From Rhodobacter sp. (GTDB lineage Bacteria > Pseudomonadota > Alphaproteobacteria > Rhodobacterales > Rhodobacteraceae): DNA of 64,000 nt. Both the position numbers and the translations under genes were made by a program. Each line of letters begins with the position of its first letter. Position 1 is the stretch's first letter. The notes under the pieces are model-generated. The model did no database searches. It saw only the letters and a program-made list of their open reading frames with translations, and had not been told where the DNA came from. The stretch covers positions 1 through 64,000 of the forward strand of contig JASJDP010000003.1 of the NCBI GenBank assembly GCA_030065095.1, written 5' to 3'. Shown here piece after piece: positions 1-7,709 of this stretch.

Positions 1-2
1 TG

Positions 3-842
3 GAGAACATCAACCCCGACAACCTCCTGGCCGCCAACAAGCGGCAGAACAAGATCACCGAATATCGCGCGATGATCCAAAAATGGCGTCAATACGGTGC
101 CTCGGTGGTGGCGGGTTACATCATCGGCTTTCCCAACGACACCCGCGAAAGCATCCTGCGCGACATCCGGATCATCCAGGAAGAGCTGCCGATCGACATC
201 CTGGAGTTCTTCATGCTGACCCCGCTTCCGGGCTCGGCGGATCACAAGAAAATGGCCGAGGACGGTGTCTGGATGGATCCCGACCCGAACAAATACGATG
301 CCGCGCAGCGGGTGACGCATCATACCGTGATGTCCGATGCCGAATGGGAGCAGGCCTATCGCGACGCGTGGTTCGCCTATTACACACCCGAGCACATCGA
401 ACGCATCGGGCGCCGGTCGCTGGGGCAGAAGGCGAAGGGGATCAATCTCAACGAAGTGGCCGAGTTTTTCCTGGCCTACGCCGTAGAGGGCGTGCATCCG
501 CTGGAAAGCGGGCTGCTGCGGCGGAAGGTGCGGCGGGACCGTCGGCCGGGCCTGCCGATGGAAAACCCGGTGACGTTCTACCCGCGTTACTGGGCCGAAA
601 CCGTTTCCAAGCTGTCGCGGCTCGGCTGGGGCGTCTGGCGAGCGAACCGGCTGCAGAAGCGGATCCTGAGCGATCCGAACCGGTTCGACTACACCGACCT
701 GGCGACGACGCCGCCCGAAGCGGGGGACACCGCCTCGTTGGCCCTGTTTCAGGAAACGGCGGGCGGACAGGCGGCGGTTGCGCGTGAGCAGGTGATCGTC
801 AAGGCCCGGGAAAAAGCGGTCGCGGTTCCGGATTTGCGTTGA
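3..842 (+). CDS. B12-binding-type radical SAM protein, C-terminal part (cut by window edge)
   Basis: The reading frame is open from the left edge, so only the last 279 residues are visible. The segment AGYIIGFPNDTRESI, followed by a stretch ending FFMLTPLPGS, matches the late barrel strands of radical SAM enzymes of the type that usually carry an N-terminal cobalamin-binding domain. The Cys motif that binds the 4Fe-4S cluster would lie upstream and is not seen. The long C-terminal tail (FYPRYWAETVSKLSRL onward) is typical of this subgroup. The substrate cannot be told from this fragment. The gene ends about 235 bp before the graspetide precursor; because it is a radical SAM gene next to a RiPP locus it might be thought a tailoring enzyme, but its base composition matches the chromosome and I see no direct link. 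Confidence 0.75.
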   Translation, partial: ENINPDNLLAANKRQNKITEYRAMIQKWRQYGASVVAGYIIGFPNDTRESILRDIRIIQEELPIDILEFFMLTPLPGSADHKKMAEDGVWMDPDPNKYDAAQRVTHHTVMSDAEWEQAYRDAWFAYYTPEHIERIGRRSLGQKAKGINLNEVAEFFLAYAVEGVHPLESGLLRRKVRRDRRPGLPMENPVTFYPRYWAETVSKLSRLGWGVWRANRLQKRILSDPNRFDYTDLATTPPEAGDTASLALFQETAGGQAAVAREQVIVKAREKAVAVPDLR

Positions 843-1077
843 GTGGGCGGGTCCGGGGCCGCGTCGGTCCGGCCGTCGCGGAAGATGCCAATCAGGGTGT
901 CGGCAAGAGGTTCGGCGCACTAAGCTGGGGCTGGTTTTTCGCCGCATCGCTCCTCTAAAAATTGAACGCCTCCAGAGCGGATGTGCCCCGCCAACGGCGA
1001 CGCGATCGCCAAGAAACGCTTGCCTTTCGAGCGGTCGATTTTGATAATGCCCTCGGCTAGCGAGGGGAACTTTGGAA

Positions 1078-1341
1078 ATGAAGCCATTTCTTTTTGAGAT
1101 CGAGAAAGAAGCTGACGGCATCGAATGTCTGACCGACAACGAAGCCGAAAAAAGGTTCAAGACCGATATCGATTTTTTCGCCGAACGGGGTATTGACCTT
1201 CAGGACTATCTCGCAGAACCGGCGGGATCGGACTACAAGGAGACCATCAAGGAATACAATACGGGAACGCCGCCCAGTCCCGACGGTCCCTACACAGACA
1301 GCAAACCCGACCAGACAAAGAATCCGTTCGATCCGAAGTGA
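1078..1341 (+). CDS. Putative graspetide precursor peptide (87 aa)
   Basis: Small acidic protein directly upstream of an MvdD-like ATP-grasp ligase. ATG 1078 is preferred over TTG 1072 because a GAGGGGAA box lies 8 bases before it. The N-terminus MKPFLFEIE resembles the PFF..RFLE-type leader motif that recruits microviridin ligases. Residues 10-58 look like a charged helical leader. The tail (about 59-87) is rich in Pro plus ester/amide-capable residues: Thr62, Thr64, Ser67, Thr73, Ser75, Thr80, Lys76, Lys81 as donors and Glu59, Asp69, Asp74, Asp78, Asp85 as acceptors. KNPFD at 81-85 recalls KYPSD of microviridins. The DNA is visibly lower in GC than its neighbours. The role as precursor is inferred from size, leader, core and position; no modified product is shown. 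Confidence 0.72.
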   Translation: MKPFLFEIEKEADGIECLTDNEAEKRFKTDIDFFAERGIDLQDYLAEPAGSDYKETIKEYNTGTPPSPDGPYTDSKPDQTKNPFDPK

Positions 1342-1372
1342 CGGCAAGAGCGGCGGTCAGTCTTAAGCTTCC

Positions 1373-2332
1373 TTGACTTCGGTTTTGATCATTGCTCCGA
1401 CGGACGACCTGCACGCAGGGGTCGTTCAGTGGGAGCTTGGGAAAATGGGCGTACAGTCCGCGCTTTTGGACATGGCGCGGTTTCCGGCGGAATGGTCGCT
1501 TTCGGTGAGGGTCGAAGACGGCGGGTCGTCTTTCCAGGTCGCGCTTTCGGACGGCGAGGTCGTAAAGGACACCGATGTGTCCGGTGTCTGGTGGCGCCGG
1601 ACCAGGCAATATGGCGTGTCCGAAGCGCTTGGAAACGGCGACCACCGCAGCTTCGCCTTGGCCGAATGCCATGCGCTGATCGAAGGCTGGTCACAAACGC
1701 TCGGTCGCCGGATGATCAATCCGATCGGACCGGAAACGATCATCGACAACAAGCCCTATCAGCTACATGTCGCCGCCCAATTGGGGATGAACCCGCCGCG
1801 AACCATGGTCACGAATTCACCCGGCCATGCTCGGCGGTTTTGGTGCGAAGGCGAGCGGAAGACCATCGCGAAACAGGTCGCAAGCCGCGGCGATGCTCCA
1901 AGCCCGCTCACTCAACTTGTCGAAGAGAATGCGGTTCAGCAACTGCCGCTTCTGCGCGCCGCGGGGCCCTGTCTGCTGCAAGAGGCGATACCGCTTGGCA
2001 CAGACATACGCGTGACCGTCATCGATGACGAGCTGTTCGCGGCCGAGATACGTATCGAGGCCGCAGGCAGCCAGTTCGATTGGAGATCAGACCCGCGGAG
2101 ACGGACTCTGCCGCATCGTCTTCCCGGCAATGTTGCGGCTTCGATTCGGACCTTCATGCGGCGGACCGGCTTGCGCTACGGTGCGTTCGACTTCCGAATT
2201 GACCCGGACGGCGTGTATCGTTTCTTGGAGGTCAATGTTGCAGGCCAATATCTTTGGGTCGAAATCGAAACAGGCCAGATGATTAGCCGGGCCATAGCCA
2301 GTGCATTGTCGCACGTCCCAGAAGTCGACTGA
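1373..2332 (+). CDS. MvdD-type ATP-grasp graspetide synthetase (RiPP macrocyclase)
   Basis: A 319-residue cytosolic ATP-grasp ligase of the microviridin/graspetide family, which joins Thr/Ser/Lys side chains to Asp/Glu carboxylates in a precursor peptide. Visible family marks: GVWWRR at 71-76 (VWyRR in relatives), NKPYQLHVAAQLGMNPP at 126-142, LQEAIPLGTDIRVTV at 202-216, and the metal/ATP-binding end YGAFDFR with Asp273 then FLEVN with Glu286 and Asn288. The start is TTG 1373: an in-frame stop at 1364-1366 rules out anything earlier, and TTG 1385 is a weaker alternative. It lies 31 bp after the putative precursor and probably shares its transcript. No exporter, protease or acetyltransferase follows; the next gene is convergent. 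Codon choice is lower in GC than the flanks, which suggests transfer. Confidence 0.88.
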   Translation: MTSVLIIAPTDDLHAGVVQWELGKMGVQSALLDMARFPAEWSLSVRVEDGGSSFQVALSDGEVVKDTDVSGVWWRRTRQYGVSEALGNGDHRSFALAECHALIEGWSQTLGRRMINPIGPETIIDNKPYQLHVAAQLGMNPPRTMVTNSPGHARRFWCEGERKTIAKQVASRGDAPSPLTQLVEENAVQQLPLLRAAGPCLLQEAIPLGTDIRVTVIDDELFAAEIRIEAAGSQFDWRSDPRRRTLPHRLPGNVAASIRTFMRRTGLRYGAFDFRIDPDGVYRFLEVNVAGQYLWVEIETGQMISRAIASALSHVPEVD

Positions 2333-2459
2333 GTGGGACATCGTTGCGCATCAGAGCAATGCCTATCGAGAAATCGAGTCGCCGTTAGAGGCATCTCTGC
2401 GGGATAGAGTCACGCATGGGCAAGGCTAGCAACTATCAGGTGCCGCAATTCGCCTTCAA

Positions 2460-3644
2460 CTATACCCCAACCTCGGCGATCGCCTTCGCCAATACCGGTA
2501 CCGTTTCGGCGTTCAGCCCGGCGATGTTCATGCGTGAATCGCCGATCATGTAGATCGCGTGATCTTCGCGCAAGGCCTTTACATGATCGGGCGAGGCGCC
2601 GAGGAGACTGAACATGCCGCGGTGCTGGGCGAGAAAGCCGAAGCGGTCCGACCCGGTCAGGCGCCGAAGCTCGGCGGCCAGGTTTGTGCGCAGCTCCAGC
2701 ATGCCAAGGCGCATCTCCTCCAGTTCCGCCTGCCAGTCGGCGCTCAGTGCGTCGTCAGTGAGGATCATCGTCACCAGCCGGGCGCCGTGGTCGGGGGGAA
2801 AGGAATAGTTCTGGCGGTTGAGGTGGTTCAAGGTGGCCTGCACCCGCGCCTTGTGATCGGCGCCAGGGGCGACGCCTATCAGAAGTCCCGTGCGCTCTCG
2901 GTAGATGCCGAAATTCTTCGAGCAGCTGGCGGCGATCAGCGTTTCCGGGCAGGTGGCGGCGATCAGACGGGTGCTGGCCGCGTCAGCCTCGAGCCCGTCG
3001 CCGAAACCCTGGTAGGCGATGTCGATCATCGGCGTGGCGCCCTTGGCGACCAGAAGGTCGGCGACGGCCTGCCATTCGGTGAGGTTGAGGTTGGCGCCGG
3101 TCGGGTTGTGACAGCAGCCGTGCAGCAGGACGATGTCGCCGGGCTGGACGCCATCGAGATCCGCCATCATGGCCGCGAAGTCGACGGCGCGGGTCTCGCT
3201 GTCGAAATACCGGTAGCTGCGGGCCTGCATCCCGAGATGCCGGAGGATCGAGACGTGGTTGGGCCAGGTCGGGTCGGAATACCACACCGTAGCGCCGGGG
3301 TTTTCCATCCTGATCAGTTCGAAGGCCTGGCGGACGGCGCCGGTGCCGCCCGGGGTGGCGGCGGCGGCAATGCGGGCCTTGTCGGCCTCCGGGCCGAGAA
3401 TGAGGTCGATCATCGCCTCGGCATAGGCGGGATCGCCGGCAAGGCCGGTATAGGCCTTGGTGGTCTGCTCTTCCCAGAGCTTATGCTCGGCGGCCTTGAT
3501 GGCGCGCATCACGGGCGTGACGCCGGCGGCGTTGCGGTAGACACCGACACCGAGGTCGACCTTGTCGGCCCGCGTGTCGGCGCGGAACAGCGTCATGATC
3601 TGAAGGATCTTGTCGGCGGGTTGTTCTGTCAGGGCTTCAAGCAT
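2460..3644 (-). CDS. Aromatic/aspartate aminotransferase (class I PLP)
   Basis: A 394-residue class Ib-type aminotransferase that moves amino groups between aromatic amino acids or aspartate and 2-oxo acids. It has LGVGVY near 31-36, CHNPTG at 178-183 and the PLP-binding Lys243 in SCSKNFG. The annotated start MLEALTEQPADKI fits AspC/TyrB proteins; a longer frame upstream overlaps the previous gene. Its ATG shares one base with the TGA of the sulfurtransferase gene (TGATG), so the two are translationally coupled. Substrate preference (aspartate versus tyrosine/phenylalanine) cannot be fixed from sequence alone. Confidence 0.92.
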   Translation of the reverse strand: MLEALTEQPADKILQIMTLFRADTRADKVDLGVGVYRNAAGVTPVMRAIKAAEHKLWEEQTTKAYTGLAGDPAYAEAMIDLILGPEADKARIAAAATPGGTGAVRQAFELIRMENPGATVWYSDPTWPNHVSILRHLGMQARSYRYFDSETRAVDFAAMMADLDGVQPGDIVLLHGCCHNPTGANLNLTEWQAVADLLVAKGATPMIDIAYQGFGDGLEADAASTRLIAATCPETLIAASCSKNFGIYRERTGLLIGVAPGADHKARVQATLNHLNRQNYSFPPDHGARLVTMILTDDALSADWQAELEEMRLGMLELRTNLAAELRRLTGSDRFGFLAQHRGMFSLLGASPDHVKALREDHAIYMIGDSRMNIAGLNAETVPVLAKAIAEVGV

Positions 3645-4498
3645 CAGTCGTCTCCGGTCGCGACCTTGAGGTCGCCATACATGCCCCATTCGGCCCAGGA
3701 TCCGTCATAGAGCGAATGGCGGTCGTGGCCGATAAGGTCGAGCGCAAGGCCGATGATCGCGGCGGTGACGCCGGATCCGCAGGTGGTGATCACCGGTTTG
3801 CCAAGATCGACATCGGCGGCGTCGAAGACGGCGCGCAGGGCGCCCGGATCCTTCATCGTGCCGTCGTCGTTGAGCAGCGTGCGGTAGTGGATGTTCTTCG
3901 ATCCGGGGATATGGCCGCCGCGCAGCCCGGCGCGGGGTTCCGGTTCCTCGCCGCGGAATCGGCCGGGCGAGCGTGCGTCGAGGATTTCGTGGTCGCCGAG
4001 TTTCGAGGCGGCGGCGACCTGGGTCACGTCACGGACGAGGTGGTTCTGCTTCGAGACCGTGATGTGGCGATCGCGCATCATCGGCGGCAGATCTTCGGTT
4101 TCACGGCCCTCGGCAAGCCATTTCGGAAAACCGCCGTCGAGCACGGCGACGTCGGTCTTGCCCATCAGCCGGAAAAGCCATCTGACACGGGGGGCCGAGA
4201 AGATGCCGGCGCCGTCGTAGACAACGATCTGGTGGCCGTCGCCCACGCCCATGGCGCGCACGCGCGAGACGAATTTCTCCGGCGGTGGGACCATATGTGG
4301 CATGTCCGAACGGGCATCCGCCACGTCGTCGATGTCGAAAAAGCGGGCGCCCGGGATATGGGCGGCGGCGTACTCGGTGCGGGCGTCGCGGCCCATATCG
4401 GGCAGGTAGTAAGACGCGTCGAAGATGCGCAGGTCGGGGTTCTGAAGATGTGCGGCGAGCCAGTCGGTCGAGACCAGGATTTTCGGATCGTCAGCCAT
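3644..4498 (-). CDS. sseA: 3-mercaptopyruvate sulfurtransferase (two rhodanese domains)
   Basis: A 284-residue enzyme with an inactive N-terminal and an active C-terminal rhodanese domain. It transfers sulfur from 3-mercaptopyruvate through a cysteine persulfide. The active loop CGSGVTA carries Cys240 and is the form typical of mercaptopyruvate rather than thiosulfate sulfurtransferases. GGHIPGSKNIHY near 194-205 is the usual CH2-type motif. The start at MADDPKILVSTDWLA fits the family; the longer upstream frame is low-complexity and unsupported. First gene of a two-gene unit with the aminotransferase. That pairing makes sense because transamination of cysteine would yield mercaptopyruvate, though this link is inference. 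Confidence 0.92.
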   Translation of the reverse strand: MADDPKILVSTDWLAAHLQNPDLRIFDASYYLPDMGRDARTEYAAAHIPGARFFDIDDVADARSDMPHMVPPPEKFVSRVRAMGVGDGHQIVVYDGAGIFSAPRVRWLFRLMGKTDVAVLDGGFPKWLAEGRETEDLPPMMRDRHITVSKQNHLVRDVTQVAAASKLGDHEILDARSPGRFRGEEPEPRAGLRGGHIPGSKNIHYRTLLNDDGTMKDPGALRAVFDAADVDLGKPVITTCGSGVTAAIIGLALDLIGHDRHSLYDGSWAEWGMYGDLKVATGDD

Positions 4499-4834
4499 GG
4501 GTGCCCCGCGGGAAGAAAGCCAGTCCTTGCCTAGCGGGGCAAAGCGGCAGTGGCAAGGCCTGCGGCCGGTGACCGCGGGACTCTCGATGGCGAGGCTGTC
4601 GCGCCTGGGCGCGGCGCGGGATTGACGGCCAGCCGCCCGGTGCTTGCGCCTCCCGCGCTGCGGCGCTTGCGCATCCGAGGGCAAGGGTCCGGCGCGGTCG
4701 GACGGGTGAGGCGACGGTCCGCCTGCAAGAGCGTGCGTCCGGCTCGGACCGTGGCAGAACGGGCCCCGGGCGGCCGGCGGTGGCAACGCCGTCAAAGACC
4801 TCCCGTCGGTCGTCTTTCAGAATTTCGGCTGAGC
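4499..4834. other. Intergenic, no gene seen
   Basis: A 336-bp stretch between the sulfurtransferase start and the small glycine-rich gene. It is very GC-rich, with open frames on both strands that lack family signatures and look like composition artefacts. It should contain the promoter of the sulfurtransferase/aminotransferase pair and the 3' end of the downstream unit. A short hairpin (AAAGAC near 4794, GTCTTT near 4813) is the only structure noticed. Confidence 0.5.
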
Positions 4835-5125
4835 CTATTTGCCCAACGTGTTCTTGACGACGCCGATCAATGCCATCAGTGCGCCTCCCCCGACGCCGCC
4901 AGCGGCGACCTGGCCGAGGATCGCACCGATGTCGAGCCCGGCGGCCTCTCCGGCCACTCCCGCCAGATCGGGTGCCCCGAGCATGCCCAGAAGCTGACCG
5001 CCGACACCGCCGCCGACGATTCCGGCAAGCGAGTTGCCGAGCACACCGAGGTTAAGGTTTTTCACGACGCCGCCGACCGCGTTGCCGCCGACCGCACCGG
5101 AAATCAGGCTGATGAGAAGTTCCAT
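4835..5125 (-). CDS. Small glycine-rich hydrophobic protein, function unknown (96 aa)
   Basis: Start MELLISLISG is set by a strong GGAGGGGAC box just before the ATG. The protein is made almost entirely of Gly, Ala, Val, Leu and Ile, with repeated GG and GVGG steps and few charges, so it is likely membrane-associated or able to self-assemble through glycine-rich helix packing. The longer frame upstream (to 5236) lacks a ribosome binding site. No catalytic residues are visible. I do not recognise a named family. It stands alone between the sulfurtransferase pair and a dispersed repeat. Confidence 0.7.
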   Translation of the reverse strand: MELLISLISGAVGGNAVGGVVKNLNLGVLGNSLAGIVGGGVGGQLLGMLGAPDLAGVAGEAAGLDIGAILGQVAAGGVGGGALMALIGVVKNTLGK

Positions 5126-5289
5126 GTCCCCTCCAATGAAGAAAGCGCCGTTGACGCGCAGTGCGGGAAACGTCGTCGAAGGCGGGATGTCATCGCAATG
5201 GGAAATCCCGCGAGTATTTCCCCCAAGCCTGCGCATGCAACACGCTGCGCATTATGCGTGAGTCGCAGATTCGGTTGCGGCCTGGACCG

Positions 5290-5508
5290 GGCGTTGACCG
5301 GAATCTGAGAAGCCGCGCCATCGCCGACCCGCGGGGAGGCGACCCGGACTTATGGACGGCTCGAATTATCCCAGCAAAGTCCGAACGACTTCAACGCGAT
5401 GCGCGCCGTCAGAAAATCGCCTCCCCTTCGGGGCGGGTCGGCGATGGCGCGGCGGCCTACGGCCTTGATTCCGCGCCTGAAGACCGCTTGCGAATGGCAA
5501 CTTCAGGC
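5290..5508 (-). repeat. Dispersed MITE-like hairpin repeat, copy 1 (inverted orientation)
   Basis: Read on the minus strand, this copy shares with copies near 36.8 and 58.7 kb the block GCGGAATCAAGGCC, then the arm GCCATCGCCGACCCG, a central part with GTCGTTCGGACTTTGC, and the opposite arm GGGTCGGCGATGGC. The arms pair to make a long imperfect hairpin. It fills most of the 409-bp gap between the glycine-rich gene and the MFS gene, and no protein frame is convincing. The outer ends are less conserved than in the other two copies. Confidence 0.75.
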
Positions 5509-5534
5509 TAGAATCCGCTGTCACTACCGACACC

Positions 5535-6686
5535 CTAGGCCCGCGGCCGCCGGTCCAGCAGCACCACCGCCGGCAGGATCAGTGCGACGATCGCGCTGAT
5601 CGCGGCAAAGGACATGCGCAACCCCAAAAGCTCGGCAATCCCGCCCATCATCGCCGGGCCGATGAAGAAGCCGAAGATCCCGACCATCCACGCCCGCGAC
5701 AACGCATGCGCACGTTGTGCGCCGGTCACCCGCGCGCCCAGCATCGAGTTTGCCGATGGTACGATCACCGCCATACCCAGCGCCGCAACCGCAACACCCA
5801 GCACCGCGACCGGCACGCTGGGCGCTGCCGCGATCGTCAGCGCACCGGTCACGCCCAGCGCAGCGGAGGTGAAGATCAGCCGCGCATGCCCCAGCCGGTC
5901 TGCCACGACCTGGCCCGACATCCGCCCGATCCCCATCACCAGCCCCAGCACCGCGGGCCCAAGACCGCCCTCGCCCGGGGGCGCGCCCAGCGTGCGCTCC
6001 AGATGCAGAGCCGACCAGGCCTCGGTGGCGTTCTCGCCGATGAACGATGCGAACAGAATCAAACCGGTCAGCCCGATCACGCCCCAGGGCGCGCCACTGC
6101 CCGCGATCCCGGCCCTTCCGTCCTCCGGCGGATCCGCGGCCCCCGGGCTCCACATCGCCAGCGCCAGCCCGGCGCCCACCAGCGCCAGCACCGGCAACAC
6201 CTCGTCTGGTCCGGCGCCGGCCTGTCGCGCAAGCCCCGTGCCATAGGCCGCCCCGGCAAAGGCAAAGGAAAACATCGCGTGGTTGACATTCATCAGATGC
6301 ACGCCTTCGCGCGCCTCGCGCGCGCTGATCTCGACATTGGCGGTGACGTCCAACAGCGCCACGGTCGCCCCCATCGCGAACATCGCCGCCCCCAGCGACA
6401 CCACATCCCAGGCAAACGCCGGATACAGAAAAGCCACCGTCAGCGCCGCACCCATCGCCGGCAGGGCCAGGCGCCCCAGCCTCCGTCCGGCCCAGGGGGC
6501 CAACGCCATGGCGCCCATGCCGCCCACCGCCGACATCAGCAGCGCTGCGCCCAGCGCCGCGTCCGACGCCCCGGTCGCCGCCTTGATATCCGGCACCAGC
6601 GCGGCGAATCCGCCCCACAGAACCCCCACCGCCATCAGCGCGGCGGCGGGCGCGCGGGAAAGGGCAAGGGCGCGAAGGATCGGCAT
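5535..6686 (-). CDS. MFS transporter
   Basis: A 383-residue integral membrane protein with about 12 hydrophobic helices. The loop after helix 2, [13 protein letters not shown], is a version of the MFS motif A. ATG 6686 is chosen because an AAGGGGAA box precedes it; TTG 6704 would bury that box in the coding sequence. [15 protein letters not shown] and [13 protein letters not shown] recall the YbjJ/fucose-permease-like branch of MFS carriers. Substrate unknown. It is a single gene facing left, with rplY diverging from it about 180 bp away. Confidence 0.85.
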   Translation of the reverse strand: MPILRALALSRAPAAALMAVGVLWGGFAALVPDIKAATGASDAALGAALLMSAVGGMGAMALAPWAGRRLGRLALPAMGAALTVAFLYPAFAWDVVSLGAAMFAMGATVALLDVTANVEISAREAREGVHLMNVNHAMFSFAFAGAAYGTGLARQAGAGPDEVLPVLALVGAGLALAMWSPGAADPPEDGRAGIAGSGAPWGVIGLTGLILFASFIGENATEAWSALHLERTLGAPPGEGGLGPAVLGLVMGIGRMSGQVVADRLGHARLIFTSAALGVTGALTIAAAPSVPVAVLGVAVAALGMAVIVPSANSMLGARVTGAQRAHALSRAWMVGIFGFFIGPAMMGGIAELLGLRMSFAAISAIVALILPAVVLLDRRPRA

Positions 6687-6820
6687 TATTTTCCCCTTGG
6701 GCAATCCGGCCCAGGGCCAGCGCCGCGACCCTAGTCCCGCGCCCCGCCGCTGCCAAGCGTCAGCCGCTGAAAACCGGGCTTCCCATCGCTGCCGATCTGG
6801 CCTATACGCACCGCTTCATC

Positions 6821-6847
6821 GGGGCATACACCCTTGGAGGATGCCCC
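6821..6847 (+). promoter_or_regulatory. Short hairpin in the rplY leader
   Basis: GGGGCAT at 6821-6827 is exactly complementary to ATGCCCC at 6841-6847 around a 13-base loop, ending 22 bases before the rplY ATG and just upstream of its AAAGGAGA ribosome binding site. It could tune rplY translation or stabilise the leader. No T-run follows, so it is not a standard terminator. Confidence 0.3.
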
Positions 6848-6868
6848 TCGACAAAGGAGACAACCGAA

Positions 6869-7528
6869 ATGGCTGGAGAGATTCCGGATCTCGTCGCCAC
6901 GGAACGTGCGGGGACAGGCAAGGGGGCCGCCCGCCAGGCACGCCGTGACAATCTGGTACCCGGGGTGGTCTACGGGGGCGGCACCGACCCGCTGCCGATC
7001 ACCATCCCCTTCAACGTGCTTACCAAAAGGCTGAAAGAGGGTCGCTTCCTTGCCACGCTCTTCAACCTGAAGGTCGATGGCCATGACGACGTGCGCGTCA
7101 TCTGCCGCGGCGTGCAGCGGGACGTGGTCAAGGATCTGCCGACGCATGTGGATTTCATGCGCCTTCGTCGGACAACCAAGGTGAAGCTCTTCATTCCGGT
7201 CCAGTTCGAGGGCGAGGGCGTCTCGCCCGGCATCAAGCGCGGCGGCGTGCTGACCGTCGTGCGGCCCGAGATCGAGCTTCTGGTGACCGCGGGCGACATT
7301 CCCGACCACGTGTCGGTGGATATCTCGGGCCTCGATATCAACGACGCGATCACCATCTCGTCGGTAACCCTGCCCGAAGGCACCAAGCCCACCATCGACC
7401 GCGATTTCGTGATCGCCAACGTCTCGGCTCCGTCCGGCCTGCGGGCGGACGAGGAGGAAGAGGGTGAAGAGGTCGCCGCCGACGAGGTGCCGACCACCCA
7501 GGACGAGGACGAGAACGAAGAAGAATAA
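6869..7528 (+). CDS. rplY: 50S ribosomal protein L25 / general stress protein Ctc
   Basis: A 219-residue long-form L25 that binds 5S rRNA in the large ribosomal subunit. The N-terminal L25 domain (about 1-95) includes the [20 protein letters not shown]-type start, and a C-terminal TL5 beta domain (about 100-190) follows. The last 25 residues are an acidic Glu/Asp tail common in alphaproteobacterial Ctc proteins. AAAGGAGA gives a clear ribosome binding site. A strong terminator follows directly, and pth comes next, the usual rplY-pth order. Confidence 0.95.
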   Translation: MAGEIPDLVATERAGTGKGAARQARRDNLVPGVVYGGGTDPLPITIPFNVLTKRLKEGRFLATLFNLKVDGHDDVRVICRGVQRDVVKDLPTHVDFMRLRRTTKVKLFIPVQFEGEGVSPGIKRGGVLTVVRPEIELLVTAGDIPDHVSVDISGLDINDAITISSVTLPEGTKPTIDRDFVIANVSAPSGLRADEEEEGEEVAADEVPTTQDEDENEEE

Positions 7529-7550
7529 GTCCCGCACGATCGGAACACGA

Positions 7551-7579
7551 ACGGGGCCTTCGGGCCCCGTTTTCGTTTT
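7551..7579 (+). terminator. Rho-independent terminator of rplY
   Basis: ACGGGGCC (7551-7558), loop TTCG and GGCCCCGT (7563-7570) form a perfect 8-bp stem with a stable UUCG tetraloop, followed by TTTCGTTTT. It starts 22 bases after the rplY stop codon. Confidence 0.9.
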
Positions 7580-7709
7580 CGGTCAAGTGGCTTGGAAAAC
7601 GTAGCTCTGGAACCGCTGGCCACCGGCGTTTCCAAACGCCTTCCGGGCGGCGTTGCGCCACCACCGGCCAGGCATTAGACAGGCCGCGTCCCTTGCAAGG
7701 AACCCCTGG

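Noticed and set aside
3-842. Radical SAM gene as a tailoring enzyme of the graspetide locus
   Set aside because: Base composition matches the chromosome, the gap is about 235 bp and nothing links it to the peptide. It is more likely an unrelated housekeeping-type gene.
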